A stretch of DNA of 64,000 nt from DATBLE01 sp963791425 (lineage in GTDB: Bacteria > Actinomycetota > Thermoleophilia > Gaiellales > Gaiellaceae), in contig CAWBSE010000003.1 of assembly GCA_963791425.1 (NCBI GenBank), positions 682,001-746,000 on the forward strand, written 5' to 3'. This document shows, piece by piece, positions 15,904 through 23,906 of the stretch. The notes beneath the pieces were generated by a model. It searched no databases. It saw only the letters and a program-made list of their open reading frames with translations, and was not told the DNA's origin. Position numbers and translations under genes: made by a program. How positions within the stretch are numbered: position 1 is the stretch's first letter; every line of letters begins with the position of its first letter.

Positions 15904-17049
15904 CTAGCCCGGCGGCGGGACTTTGGAGACGGACCCGAGCACGCCCTTCACGAGCCACTGCATCGAGTAGAGCGCGTCGATCCCCGCCTTGGTGTTCGGG
16001 TCGAGGCACTTGCCCTTCGCGATCTTCAGCGCCCCGGCCTGGTCGTAGATCGGACCGCAGAACGTGTGCCACTTGCCAGAGACGATCTGCTGCCGCTTCG
16101 CTGCGATCGCCGCCTTCGTCTTGGCACTGACGTTCGGGCCGTACGGCGCGAGCGCCGTGAACCCGTCCTTGACCGACCCGTAGTAGAAGCCCGGCTTCCA
16201 CGTGCCGTCCATGGCCGCCTTGATCCGCTTCGCGTAGTACGGGCCCCAGTTGTAGACGGAGGCCGTCAGCCACTGCTTCGGCGCGAACTTCTTCGCGTCG
16301 GAGTCGTAGCCGACCCACGGGATCCCTGCCTTCTCGGCGTAGGTGCCGGCGGCGGGGCTGTCGACGTTCTGGCCGATCACGTCCGCACCGGAGGCGACGA
16401 GCGCCTTCGCGGCGGCCGTCTCCTTGGGCGGGGAGTACCACTCGTTCGTCCAGATGATCTTCACCTTCGCGCCCGGATGCGTCGCCTGGGCGCCGAGGGT
16501 GAAGGCGTTGATGTGCCGGACGACCTCAGGGATGCCGAAGGGGACGATGTAGCCGATCACGCCCTTCTTCGTGGCCGCGCCCGCGGCCATGCCCGAGAGG
16601 TAGATCGTGTCCTCGGCCGCACCGAAGTACTCCGACTGGTTCGGCTTGATCTGCGTCCCCGTCGCCTGCTCGAAGAGCACCTTCGGATACTTCGCGTAGA
16701 GCTGGCCGTTGACGCCGAGCTCGAGCTCGCCGAACGAGGTCGCGAAGATCATCTTGTAGCCGTCGCGGACGAGACCGGCGACGATCTGCGGGACCTGCGC
16801 GTTGGAGAAGGCCTTGTCCTTGTAGGTGGTCTTGATCGAGCCGCCGAGCATCTTCTGCGCGTACAGCCGGCCGACGTCGTGCGCCTGCGACCAGCCGCCG
16901 TCGTTGTACGGGCCCGGGTAGATCCAGGCCACCTTGAACGGCTCTGCCGACTTCTTGCCGGGCTTCGCCGCCGCCAGTCCGGCGAGCGTCGCAGCCCCCA
17001 GTACGAGGCAGACGATCAGCGCGCCGAGCACGTACTTCCGCTCCTTCAT
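15904..17049 (-). CDS. BMP-family ABC transporter substrate-binding protein
   Basis: A 381-residue exported protein: an N-terminal hydrophobic signal (YVLGALIVCLVLGAATLAGLAAA), then the BMP (PF02608-like) fold beginning VAWIYPGPYNDGGWSQAHD, with FATSFGELELG, YFGAAEDTIYLSGMAAG, and DVIGQNVDSPAAG, where the ligand pocket residues lie. There is no lipobox cysteine at the cleavage region, so it may be released rather than lipid-linked. A GGAGGAG ribosome site precedes the ATG. It would capture nucleosides or bases outside the membrane for the importer encoded downstream. Confidence 0.87.
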   Translation of the reverse strand: MKERKYVLGALIVCLVLGAATLAGLAAAKPGKKSAEPFKVAWIYPGPYNDGGWSQAHDVGRLYAQKMLGGSIKTTYKDKAFSNAQVPQIVAGLVRDGYKMIFATSFGELELGVNGQLYAKYPKVLFEQATGTQIKPNQSEYFGAAEDTIYLSGMAAGAATKKGVIGYIVPFGIPEVVRHINAFTLGAQATHPGAKVKIIWTNEWYSPPKETAAAKALVASGADVIGQNVDSPAAGTYAEKAGIPWVGYDSDAKKFAPKQWLTASVYNWGPYYAKRIKAAMDGTWKPGFYYGSVKDGFTALAPYGPNVSAKTKAAIAAKRQQIVSGKWHTFCGPIYDQAGALKIAKGKCLDPNTKAGIDALYSMQWLVKGVLGSVSKVPPPG

Positions 17050-17090
17050 GTAACTCCTCCCCGATGCCGTGGAACGCCCTCCGAGGAGCG

Positions 17091-17119
17091 ACTATATGAA
17101 GTCGCGGCGACGACGTGAA
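17091..17119 (-). promoter_or_regulatory. Putative promoter of the importer-xanthine dehydrogenase operon
   Basis: On the minus strand TTCACG (17114-17119) and TATAGT (17091-17096) are separated by 17 bases, with the binding-protein ATG about 40 bases further on. This is the best -35/-10 pair in the divergent 17050-17148 gap. Confidence 0.5.
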
Positions 17120-17148
17120 GGGCCGTGCGTTGTAGGGTCGGAGGGCCG

Positions 17149-18474
17149 ATGACGTTGCTCCTGCAAAACGCATGGATCTGCTCGATGGACGACTCGGGCG
17201 GCGACTTTCCCGACGGCTGGCTGCTCGTCCGCGACGGGCTCGTCGAGGCGGTCGGAGGGGGTGTGCCGCCGGCCGCGGACACGGTCGTCGACGTCGGCGG
17301 GGCGGTCGTGACGCCGGGGCTGGTGAACACCCATCACCACCTGTACCAGACGCTGACACGCGCCCGGGCGCAGGAGGCGACGCTGTTCGAGTGGCTCGTC
17401 GAGCTCTACCCGGTGTGGGCGCAGATCGACGCGGAGATGGAGTACGCGGCCGCCCGCACGGGCCTCGCCGAGCTGGCGTTGTCCGGCTGCACGACGGTGT
17501 TCGACCACCACTACGTCTTTCCACGGGGGCGGCCCGGGCTGTGGGAGGCAGAGGTGCAGGCGGCCGGCGAGATCGGCGTGCGGATCGTCGCGTCGCGCGG
17601 GTCGATGGACCTCGGCGAGTCGGACGGCGGGCTGCCGCCGGACTCGCTGGTCGAGTCGATCGACGAGATCCTCGCCGACACCGAGCGCCTCGCCGGCCTG
17701 CAGGACGCCGACGGGATGGTGCAGCTCGCGGTTGCGCCGTGCTCGCCGTTTTCCGTGACGAAGGAGCTGATGACCGAGTCGGCCGCGCTGGCCCGGAAGC
17801 TCGGGCTGAAGCTGCACACCCATCTCGCCGAGACCGTCGAGGAGGACGCCTACTGCCTCGAGCTCTTCGGCTGCCGGCCGGTCGAGTACCTGGCCGGCCT
17901 CGGCTGGGTGGCAGGGGACGTCTGGTGCGCACACTGCGTCCATCTCCCGCCGGAGGACATCGCAGCGTTCGGGCGCGAGGGCGTCGGGGTGGCGCACTGC
18001 CCGACGTCGAACCTGCGGCTCGGCGCGGGGGTGGCGCCGGTGGCCGAGCTCCTCGCGGCCGGCGCGCCGGTCGGGCTCGGCGTCGACGGCTCGGCGTCGA
18101 ACGAGCGCAGCGACCTCTTCCTCGAGGTCAAGCAGGCGTTGCTGGTCGCGCGCGGTCGCGGTGGGCCGGCGGCGATGACGGTGCGGGAGGCGCTGCGCCT
18201 CGGCACCCGCGGCGGCGCCGCAGTGCTGGGCCGTGACGACATCGGGCAACTCGCCCCCGGCAAGCGCGCCGACATCGCCGTGTGGCGAACGGACGGCCTG
18301 GAGCTCGGCGGCGCCCAGACCGACCCGGTCGCCGGCCTGGTCCTCTCGGCCCCGCATCGGGTCGACCGCCTCTACGTCGCGGGCGAGGAGGTCGTCCGCG
18401 ACGGACACCTCGTCCATGCCGACGAGACCGAAATTGCCCGGGAGCACCGCCGGCAGGCCGCGCGGCTCCCTTAA
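17149..18474 (+). CDS. 8-oxoguanine deaminase / guanine deaminase-type amidohydrolase
   Basis: A 441-residue metal-dependent amidohydrolase. Metal ligands are visible: VNTHHHLYQT (H-x-H), KLHTHLAETVEED (His and the catalytic Glu), CAHCVHL (His), and GLGVDGSASNE (Asp). The overall pattern, including TRARAQEATLFEWL and the GSASNERSDL end, matches the 8-oxoguanine deaminase branch of the ATZ/TRZ family, which turns 8-oxoguanine into urate or guanine into xanthine. The ATG at 17149 has a GGAGGG site. It is the first gene of the plus-strand purine operon and is divergent from the importer. Confidence 0.85.
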   Translation: MTLLLQNAWICSMDDSGGDFPDGWLLVRDGLVEAVGGGVPPAADTVVDVGGAVVTPGLVNTHHHLYQTLTRARAQEATLFEWLVELYPVWAQIDAEMEYAAARTGLAELALSGCTTVFDHHYVFPRGRPGLWEAEVQAAGEIGVRIVASRGSMDLGESDGGLPPDSLVESIDEILADTERLAGLQDADGMVQLAVAPCSPFSVTKELMTESAALARKLGLKLHTHLAETVEEDAYCLELFGCRPVEYLAGLGWVAGDVWCAHCVHLPPEDIAAFGREGVGVAHCPTSNLRLGAGVAPVAELLAAGAPVGLGVDGSASNERSDLFLEVKQALLVARGRGGPAAMTVREALRLGTRGGAAVLGRDDIGQLAPGKRADIAVWRTDGLELGGAQTDPVAGLVLSAPHRVDRLYVAGEEVVRDGHLVHADETEIAREHRRQAARLP

Positions 18475-18493
18475 CAGTGCCAGGCACTGTTAA
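18471..18493. repeat. Palindromic repeat, copy 1
   Basis: A 23-base palindrome with 11-base arms (TTAACAGTGCC) around one central A. It contains the TAA stop of the deaminase gene and lies just before the HIU hydrolase start. Related copies lie at 28375-28397 and 56815-56833. Confidence 0.8.
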
Positions 18494-18503
18494 GAATGCG
18501 CGT

Positions 18504-18788
18504 GTGATCTCCACCCACGTTCTGGACACCGGGAAGGGGATGCCCGCCGCCGGGGTTCGCGTCCAGCTGTTTCGCGGCGACGAGCTCCTGGCCGAGCGCG
18601 AGACCGACGGCGACGGGCGCGTGCCCGACCTCGCCGACGTCGAGCCCGGTACCTACCGGATCGTCTTCCATCCCGACTCGCCGTTCTTCAAGCGGGTCGA
18701 GGCGGAGATCGAGATCGAGGCCGGCCGCGACCACCACGTCCCACTCCTGATGTCGCCCTACGCGTGCGCGATCTACCGCGGCAGCTAG
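18504..18788 (+). CDS. 5-hydroxyisourate hydrolase (transthyretin-like)
   Basis: A 94-residue protein that starts ISTHVLDTGKGMPAAGV after GTG at 18504 and ends in YRGS, the C-terminal tetrapeptide that marks HIU hydrolases against true transthyretins. The catalytic His near the N-terminus (STHVLD) and the Arg of the FHPDSPFF-to-YRGS core are in place; the usual SPYSYSTYRGS reads SPYACAIYRGS. It hydrolyses 5-hydroxyisourate, the product of urate hydroxylase, to OHCU. An in-frame stretch upstream is noise. It overlaps the next gene by 25 bases. Confidence 0.9.
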   Translation: MISTHVLDTGKGMPAAGVRVQLFRGDELLAERETDGDGRVPDLADVEPGTYRIVFHPDSPFFKRVEAEIEIEAGRDHHVPLLMSPYACAIYRGS

Positions 18789-19204
18789 ACGAGGCGCAGC
18801 TCGCCGAGCTGTTCGAGGGCGACACCGCGCTCGTGCGCGAGCTCGCGAGCCGAGACGACCCGCTCGGCAGCGCGCCCGAGGTGATCGCCGGGCTGACCGA
18901 GGCCGAGAAGCTCGAAGCGCTGAACGCGCATCCGGCGATCGGCGCCCGCAGCGGTCTCTCCACGCGATCCGCCGCCGAGCAGGGCGCCGACGCCGACCCG
19001 GAGACGCTCGCCGAGCTGGCCCGGCTGAACGCCGAGTACGAGGAGCGGTTCGGCTTCCGCTTCGTCGTCTTCGTCGACCGACGGCCCAAGTCCGAGATCC
19101 TCGAGGTGCTGCGCGACCGCATCCAGCGCCCCAGAGAAGAAGAGCTCGACACCGCCGTCGGCGAGCTGTGCGCGATCGCGGAGGACCGATGGCTGCGTTC
19201 CTAG
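18764..19204 (+). CDS. OHCU decarboxylase (2-oxo-4-hydroxy-4-carboxy-5-ureidoimidazoline decarboxylase)
   Basis: A 146-residue all-helical protein. The catalytic His is in NAHPAIGAR, and the substrate-binding helix NAEYEERFGFRFVVFVDRRPKSEIL is clear (shown by EYEERFGFRF). It gives (S)-allantoin from OHCU. It is about 20 residues shorter than usual at the N-terminus, and the GTG at 18764 is the only start that keeps the frame; it lies 25 bases inside the HIU hydrolase gene. Its end overlaps the urate hydroxylase gene by 16 bases, giving a tightly packed three-gene urate-to-allantoin unit. Confidence 0.85.
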   Translation: MRDLPRQLDEAQLAELFEGDTALVRELASRDDPLGSAPEVIAGLTEAEKLEALNAHPAIGARSGLSTRSAAEQGADADPETLAELARLNAEYEERFGFRFVVFVDRRPKSEILEVLRDRIQRPREEELDTAVGELCAIAEDRWLRS

Positions 19205-20400
19205 CCAGCTATACGACCGACTGGCTCGACCTGATCTTCCGCTGGTTCCACGCGACCGCGGCGATCGTCTGGATCGGCACCTCGTTCTACTTCGTCGCGC
19301 TCGACAACCACCTGAACGAGCCCGAGCGTGAGGAGGACCGCAACGACGGCGTCGCCGGAGAATCGTGGGAGATCCACGGCGGCGGCTTCTACCGCATCCA
19401 CAAGTTCCGGGTCGCGCCGCCGAAACTGCCGAAGCCGCTGCACTGGTACAAGTGGGAGGCGTACTGGACGTGGCTGTCCGGCTTCGCGCTCCTCTGCATC
19501 GTCTACTACACGGACGCCCGCCTCCGGCTGATCGACCCGTCGGTCGCGAAGCTCGAGCCGTGGCAGGCGATCCTGATCTCGCTCGCGCTGCTGGTCGCCG
19601 CCTGGTTCGTGTACGACGGCCTGTGCCGCGTGCTCGCCGACCGCCACCCCGTCGCCTTCTGGGTGACGCTGCTCGGCCTGGTCACCGCGACCGCGTACGG
19701 GGTCGGGCAGCTCTACGCGCCGCGCGCGGCGTACATCCAGGTCGGCGCGATGCTCGGGACGATCATGGCCGCGAACGTTCTCTTCGTGATCATTCCAGGC
19801 CACTGGGAGCTGATCAAGGCGAAGGAGGCGGGCCGCGAACCCGATCCGCGGCCGGGCATCGTCGGTAAGCAGCGCTCGGTGCACAACAGCTACCTGACGC
19901 TGCCGGTGCTGTTCACGATGCTCGCCGGCCACTCGTCGTTCACGTACGGCCACGACCACGCCTGGGCGGTGCTCGTCGCGCTGATGGTCGTCGGTGCGGC
20001 GATCCGCCACTACTTCATCCGCCGCCACGCGGGTGAGACGCTCTGGTGGATTCCGGTCGGCTGCGCCCTCGCGATCGCCGCGATCGCGATCTGGCTGCGC
20101 CCGCCCGACACGAAGTCCGCCTCCGGCGCCCCGGCGATCGCTTTCGCGCAGGCACAACAGGTGATCGACGCGCGCTGCCTGCCCTGTCACTCCATGCAGC
20201 CCACGCAGCCCGGTTTCTCGGCACCGCCGTCCGGGATCGTGTTCGACACGCCCCAGCAGATCCACGACCAGGCCGCCCTGATCCGACAGCTAGCCGTGAG
20301 CTCGAGGGTCATGCCGCTCGGCAACGCGACGAAGATGACGCAGGCGGAGCGCGACCTGCTCGGGCAGTGGATCGCGGGCGGTGCGAAGATCCAGCCGTGA
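19189..20400 (+). CDS. Membrane urate hydroxylase with cytochrome c domain (PuuD type)
   Basis: A 403-residue protein with about eight membrane helices in its first 300 residues: DWLDLIFRWFHATAAIVWIG at the start, WHYKWEAYWTWLSGF-like motif (here WYKWEAYWTWLSGF), and IIPGHWELIKAKEAG. This is the DUF989 urate hydroxylase part. A C-terminal domain carries the heme c site C330-L-P-C333-H334 and a later Met (SRVMPLG) as likely axial ligand. PuuD oxidises urate to 5-hydroxyisourate and passes electrons through the cytochrome to the respiratory chain, avoiding H2O2. The ATG at 19189 follows GGAGG. Confidence 0.88.
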   Translation: MAAFLASYTTDWLDLIFRWFHATAAIVWIGTSFYFVALDNHLNEPEREEDRNDGVAGESWEIHGGGFYRIHKFRVAPPKLPKPLHWYKWEAYWTWLSGFALLCIVYYTDARLRLIDPSVAKLEPWQAILISLALLVAAWFVYDGLCRVLADRHPVAFWVTLLGLVTATAYGVGQLYAPRAAYIQVGAMLGTIMAANVLFVIIPGHWELIKAKEAGREPDPRPGIVGKQRSVHNSYLTLPVLFTMLAGHSSFTYGHDHAWAVLVALMVVGAAIRHYFIRRHAGETLWWIPVGCALAIAAIAIWLRPPDTKSASGAPAIAFAQAQQVIDARCLPCHSMQPTQPGFSAPPSGIVFDTPQQIHDQAALIRQLAVSSRVMPLGNATKMTQAERDLLGQWIAGGAKIQP

Positions 20401-20801
20401 TCACGATCCGCGTCGGAGGCTACGAGCTGACCGCCCGTCTCGAGGAGGAGGCGTCGCCGCGCACCGTCGCGTTCTTCCGGACGATGCTCCCCTACGAGAG
20501 CAAGCTGATCCAGGCGCGCTGGTCAGGGCAGGCGGCGTGGATCCCGATGGGCGACTTCGACGTCGGCGACCTCGGCCTGGAGGACCCGACGAGCTACCCC
20601 GCGCCGGGCGAGCTGCTGCTCTACCCGGGCGGCGCCAGCGAGGTCGAGATCCTCTTCCCGTACGGCGACACCTGCTTCGCGAGCAAGGCCGGCCAGCTCG
20701 CCGGCAACCACTTCGCCACGGTGGTGGATGGGCTGGAGCACCTGCCCGCGATCGGCGAGCTCGTGCTCTGGCACGGCGCGCAGGACATCGTCTTCAGCTA
20801 G
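20397..20801 (+). CDS. DUF3830 family protein (cyclophilin-like fold)
   Basis: A 134-residue protein with the DUF3830 pattern: KLIQARWSGQAAWIPMGD, SYPAPGELLLYPGG, SEVEILFPYGDTCFASKAGQLAGNHFATV (shown by FPYGDTCFASKAGQLAGNHF). The GTG at 20397 overlaps the urate hydroxylase stop as GTGA, so it is the fifth member of this operon. Family members are beta-rich and resemble cyclophilins, without a proven reaction. The position suggests a role in ureide breakdown; the conserved Cys, Lys and His could form a site. Function is inferred from context only. Confidence 0.8.
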   Translation: MITIRVGGYELTARLEEEASPRTVAFFRTMLPYESKLIQARWSGQAAWIPMGDFDVGDLGLEDPTSYPAPGELLLYPGGASEVEILFPYGDTCFASKAGQLAGNHFATVVDGLEHLPAIGELVLWHGAQDIVFS

Positions 20802-21790
20802 AGCCGGGCGAGCGCGGCCGCGAGCACGTCGATCGCCAGCTCGACGTCCTCGTCGGACGAGAGCTCGTCGGGCGAGTGCGACACGCCGTTGTTCAGCGAG
20901 CGCACGAACAGCATCCCGGTCGGAACCCCCGCACGGGCCAGCACGCCCGCGTCGTGCCCGGCGCCGGAGGCGAGCTCGACGACCGGCAGCCCCCGGCCCT
21001 CGATCTCGTCACGGAGCGCCGCGATCACGCGCGGACTCATCCCGACCGGCTCGACCGCCTTCGAGTGGTCGATCCCGGCGAGCTCGATCAGCCGGTCGAG
21101 CCGCGCCTGGTCGGGCGCGCGCACGTCGACCGAGTAGCGGACGCGGCCGGGGATCACGTTGATGCCGCCCGGCTCGGCCTCGATCCGGCCGACCGTCGCC
21201 ACCGCACCCTCGATCCCACGCGCCTCCTGTTCGAGCTGCAGCAAGGCCCGGGCCGCCTTGACGAGCGCGTCGTCGCGCAGCTCCATCGGCGTCGTCCCGG
21301 CGTGCCCGGCCGCACCTTCGACGACGACCTCGCCGCGCGCGTACCCGACGATCCCGGTGACGACCGCCAGCGGAGCGCCCGCAGCCGCGAGCCGCGGCCC
21401 CTGCTCGATGTGCAGCTCGAGAAAGGCATCCGGAAGATCGCCCCGCTCGACGAACGCCCGGCTTCCGACACACCCGCGCTCCTCCTCGCGGAAGATCGCG
21501 ACCGTCCCGCGCCCGGCCCGCTCGACCGCCTCGATCGCAGCGACGACGCCGAGCGCGCCGTCGAACTTCCCACCCTGCGGAACGCTGTCGAGGTGCGACC
21601 CGGTCCAGACGCCGTCGGTCCCACCGAACATGTTTCCCGCCTCGTCCACGCGCACTTCGAGGCCCGCCTGCTCGAGCCATCCGCGTGCAAGCGCGTGCGC
21701 CTCGTCCTCCTCCGGCGAGTAGCCGATCCGGTTCGCGCCCGGCCCGCCGCCGATCGCGTAGAGCTGCTCGAGACGGTCGAGGACGCGCAC
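20798..21790 (-). CDS. Allantoate amidohydrolase / N-carbamoyl amino-acid hydrolase family, short form
   Basis: A 330-residue M20-type metallohydrolase. Metal ligands follow the family order: GSHLDSVPQGG (His, Asp), GKFDGALG (Asp), FREEERG (Glu), LELHIEQGP (His) and NGVSHSPDE (His); HAGTTPM lies in the dimerisation lid. Relatives are 400 or more residues; here the stretch between EEERG and HIEQGP is only about 25 residues instead of about 60, and the N-terminus is short. It ends on the same CTAG as the DUF3830 gene. In this locus it most likely acts on allantoate or ureidoglycine. Confidence 0.82.
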   Translation of the reverse strand: MRVLDRLEQLYAIGGGPGANRIGYSPEEDEAHALARGWLEQAGLEVRVDEAGNMFGGTDGVWTGSHLDSVPQGGKFDGALGVVAAIEAVERAGRGTVAIFREEERGCVGSRAFVERGDLPDAFLELHIEQGPRLAAAGAPLAVVTGIVGYARGEVVVEGAAGHAGTTPMELRDDALVKAARALLQLEQEARGIEGAVATVGRIEAEPGGINVIPGRVRYSVDVRAPDQARLDRLIELAGIDHSKAVEPVGMSPRVIAALRDEIEGRGLPVVELASGAGHDAGVLARAGVPTGMLFVRSLNNGVSHSPDELSSDEDVELAIDVLAAALARL

Positions 21791-21796
21791 GCGGCA

Positions 21797-21802
21797 ACGC
21801 TA
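21797..21802 (-). promoter_or_regulatory. Putative -10 (TAGCGT), leaderless
   Basis: On the minus strand TAGCGT is followed by 6 bases and the GTG at 21790. No ribosome site is present. Confidence 0.45.
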
Positions 21803-21924
21803 CCGCCTGCACACCGGTGTAGGGCTAGCCGCACCCGAAGACACGGGGCAGCGCGATGGCCCCGCCCCGTGGCTCGCGCCAGCATGCGGTCATGAACTGT
21901 GAACCGACCGAGAGGAGGAAGGCG

Positions 21925-22365
21925 ATGAATCCGTACGACGTGACCAGCTCGTTCACGCAGATCGTGGACGCCGATCGCGAGGAGTCGAGGAAGGTGCTCT
22001 CGCGGATCGACCCGATGCGCACGCTCGCCGACCGCCTGTCGGCCCTGGGCCTCGACGACCGGGCGATCTGGAGCAGGAACGGCGAGCTGTCCTCAACGCT
22101 GATCTGGCGCTTCGGCGACGGGGGGCGCGCACGGCTCGACTGGAAGATCAGCGCCGAGCGCTGCTCGAACGGCCGGACGATGCTCACGCTGAGGCTCGCC
22201 GGGCGCGGCAGCGACACGGCCGCCAGGGCCGGCATGCTCGCCGGCTGGACATTGATCGAGGAGATGGCCCAGGCCCATATCCGCCGCCTGGCCCGCACGC
22301 TCGACGACTACGCGAACGCGGACGACTACAGCGTCGCCCCGCCACGGTTGCGGGCAGTCGTCTAG
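21925..22365 (+). CDS. Hypothetical protein
   Basis: A 146-residue soluble protein beginning MNPYDVTSSFTQIVD, with a strand pair LIWRFGDGGRARLDWKIS and TMLTLRLAGRG, then a long C-terminal helix TLIEEMAQAHIRRLARTLDDYAN. The strand and long-helix order resembles START/SRPBCC-type ligand-binding proteins, but no motif proves it. The ATG at 21925 follows an excellent AGGAGGAA site; the ATG at 21895 would add ten residues and has none. It is followed 29 bases later by a secreted protein gene in the same direction. Confidence 0.65.
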   Translation: MNPYDVTSSFTQIVDADREESRKVLSRIDPMRTLADRLSALGLDDRAIWSRNGELSSTLIWRFGDGGRARLDWKISAERCSNGRTMLTLRLAGRGSDTAARAGMLAGWTLIEEMAQAHIRRLARTLDDYANADDYSVAPPRLRAVV

Positions 22366-22394
22366 AGCGAGAACGTCTGAACGAAGGAGAAGGC

Positions 22395-22748
22395 ATGAGC
22401 TCGAAGCGCGCGTTCCTGGTCCTCGCAGCCGCGGCCCTGATCGCCGCCGGCGCCTGGCTCGGCGTCGCCCACGCCGGTGGCAAGAGCGGCGTCAAGCCGC
22501 AGAAGGGCGTCCAGCACGCATTCGTCACGGCCGGCGGCGCGCTGCTCGCCGGGTACCACAGCAAGGACGTCCTCGATGCCCTGCCGAACGGCACCGGCTC
22601 GTACATCGTGCACCTGAAAGGCGGCGCCTCCACCTGCACGATCACCGCAAACATCCAGTCCGGGACAATCGGCTACGCCCGACTCGCGACCTCTCGGAGG
22701 CGACACCTGGACAGACCGCCTGTCGGCCCTCGTGGTGTCGCCTGCTGA
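22395..22748 (+). CDS. Secreted hypothetical protein, C-terminus possibly out of frame
   Basis: A 117-residue product with a clear signal peptide (RAFLVLAAAALIAAGAWLGVAHA) and an AAGGAG ribosome site. The mature part reads well up to TITANIQSGTIGYA, but the last 25 residues (from RLATSRRRHLD) are basic and unlike a secreted domain. In the next frame the same DNA reads GGDTWTDRLSALVVSPAE, which looks more natural; a +1 shift at about 22676-22680 would join them, although that frame then runs on to 22868 inside the opposite gene. Function unknown. Confidence 0.6.
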   Translation: MSSKRAFLVLAAAALIAAGAWLGVAHAGGKSGVKPQKGVQHAFVTAGGALLAGYHSKDVLDALPNGTGSYIVHLKGGASTCTITANIQSGTIGYARLATSRRRHLDRPPVGPRGVAC

Positions 22749-22757
22749 GCGGCGCGA

Positions 22758-23906
22758 TCAGACAGCGAGGAGGTCGCCGACCCGGACGTGCTCGGTCAAC
22801 AGCCGCGCGAACCGCACCGGGTCACTGCCGGCCCAGCCGTGGACAAGCTCGCGGCCGGCCGAGTAGTTGATCACGTAAGCGCGCCACGTCGGATCGACGA
22901 CGAAACGGATGCTGTGCGCCGCCTGCTCGGGCGTGGACAGCGCCCACCGCCGGTGGTACGCCTGGGCCTCCTCGGTCGAGGCCCCGTCCTCGTGGATCAT
23001 CAGCGCCGCGTCGAGCCCGATCCGGCGGATCGGCCGGCGCGCCTCGCGCACGGCACGCGCTTGGTCGAGGTCGTACTCGAGCCCGTGGCCGCGGAGGACT
23101 GCGGCAAGCCGTTCCGGCAGGTCTCCGCCGAGGACGACGTCGGGGCCGGCCTCGGCAATGCCTTCGCTGACGAGCGCGGCCGGCGTCGGCACCATCTGGA
23201 TCGACTCCTCGACCAGACCCCGGTCCCTGAGCAGGCGTTGCTCCTTGACCGAGTGCTCGGTGTGATGGCCCGGATAGACCTCGTGGGCGGCCAACTCGAT
23301 CACGTCATCGCAGGTCGTGTCCACGTCGAGGTTGACGACGACGCGGCTCCGCAGATTGCCGAGGTAGTAGTTGAACGCCCACCACGGCTCGTCGTGAACT
23401 TCCTCGACGACGAGGCCCTCACCGTCCGGCAGCTCGACGAGCGCGGCGGTCGGCTCGCGCAGCAGGCCGACGAGGTCGCGGATCACGGGCACCACCGTCT
23501 GCGGGGGCACGCGGTTGGCCGTTCGCCAGGTCTCGTACCGCTTGGCCAGGTCGCCCGAGCCCGGAAGCAGCGCGTCGAGCTGCTCGTGGACGGCCTCGTA
23601 GACGGCCGGGTCGGCACGCTGCGGCCGGACGCCGTAGCAGCGCTCGACCTCGTCGGAGTACGAGAGGCCCTCGCCGGCGAGCACGCCCGCGTAGGTGCGC
23701 AGGCCGAGCGCCTGGTCGCGCAGCCAGCTGTCCTCGAGCCCGGCGAGCAGCGCGTCGCCCTGCTCGACCAGCGTCCCCGGATCGGTCAGCGGCTCGGCGT
23801 CGACCTGCTCTTTCAGCTCCTCCGGTCCGCAATACGAGTCGACCAACCCGTCGACATGCCGCCCGAGCCGCAGCCCGAGCAGAACGTAGGCCTCTCCGCT
23901 ACCCAC
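22758..23906 (-). CDS. DUF885-like metallopeptidase-fold protein
   Basis: A 382-residue protein. The motif ELAAHEVYPGHHTEH (about residue 205) is the DUF885-like H-E-x-x-x-G-H-H zinc site, and VSEGIAEAGPDVV supplies a downstream Glu, as in gluzincin-type peptidases. The N-terminal half is helical with GLVDSYCGPEELK. The GTG at 23906 overlaps the thiolase stop by 8 bases. No signal peptide is visible, so it is probably cytoplasmic. The substrate is unknown; linkage to the thiolase may only reflect shared transcription. Confidence 0.75.
   Translation of the reverse strand: MGSGEAYVLLGLRLGRHVDGLVDSYCGPEELKEQVDAEPLTDPGTLVEQGDALLAGLEDSWLRDQALGLRTYAGVLAGEGLSYSDEVERCYGVRPQRADPAVYEAVHEQLDALLPGSGDLAKRYETWRTANRVPPQTVVPVIRDLVGLLREPTAALVELPDGEGLVVEEVHDEPWWAFNYYLGNLRSRVVVNLDVDTTCDDVIELAAHEVYPGHHTEHSVKEQRLLRDRGLVEESIQMVPTPAALVSEGIAEAGPDVVLGGDLPERLAAVLRGHGLEYDLDQARAVREARRPIRRIGLDAALMIHEDGASTEEAQAYHRRWALSTPEQAAHSIRFVVDPTWRAYVINYSAGRELVHGWAGSDPVRFARLLTEHVRVGDLLAV

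Noticed and set aside
18471..18493. The purine-locus palindrome as an ordinary transcription terminator
   Set aside because: The same sequence lies inside two protein-coding genes in frame, so it is better explained as a repeat family; it may still act as a weak terminator at this one place.
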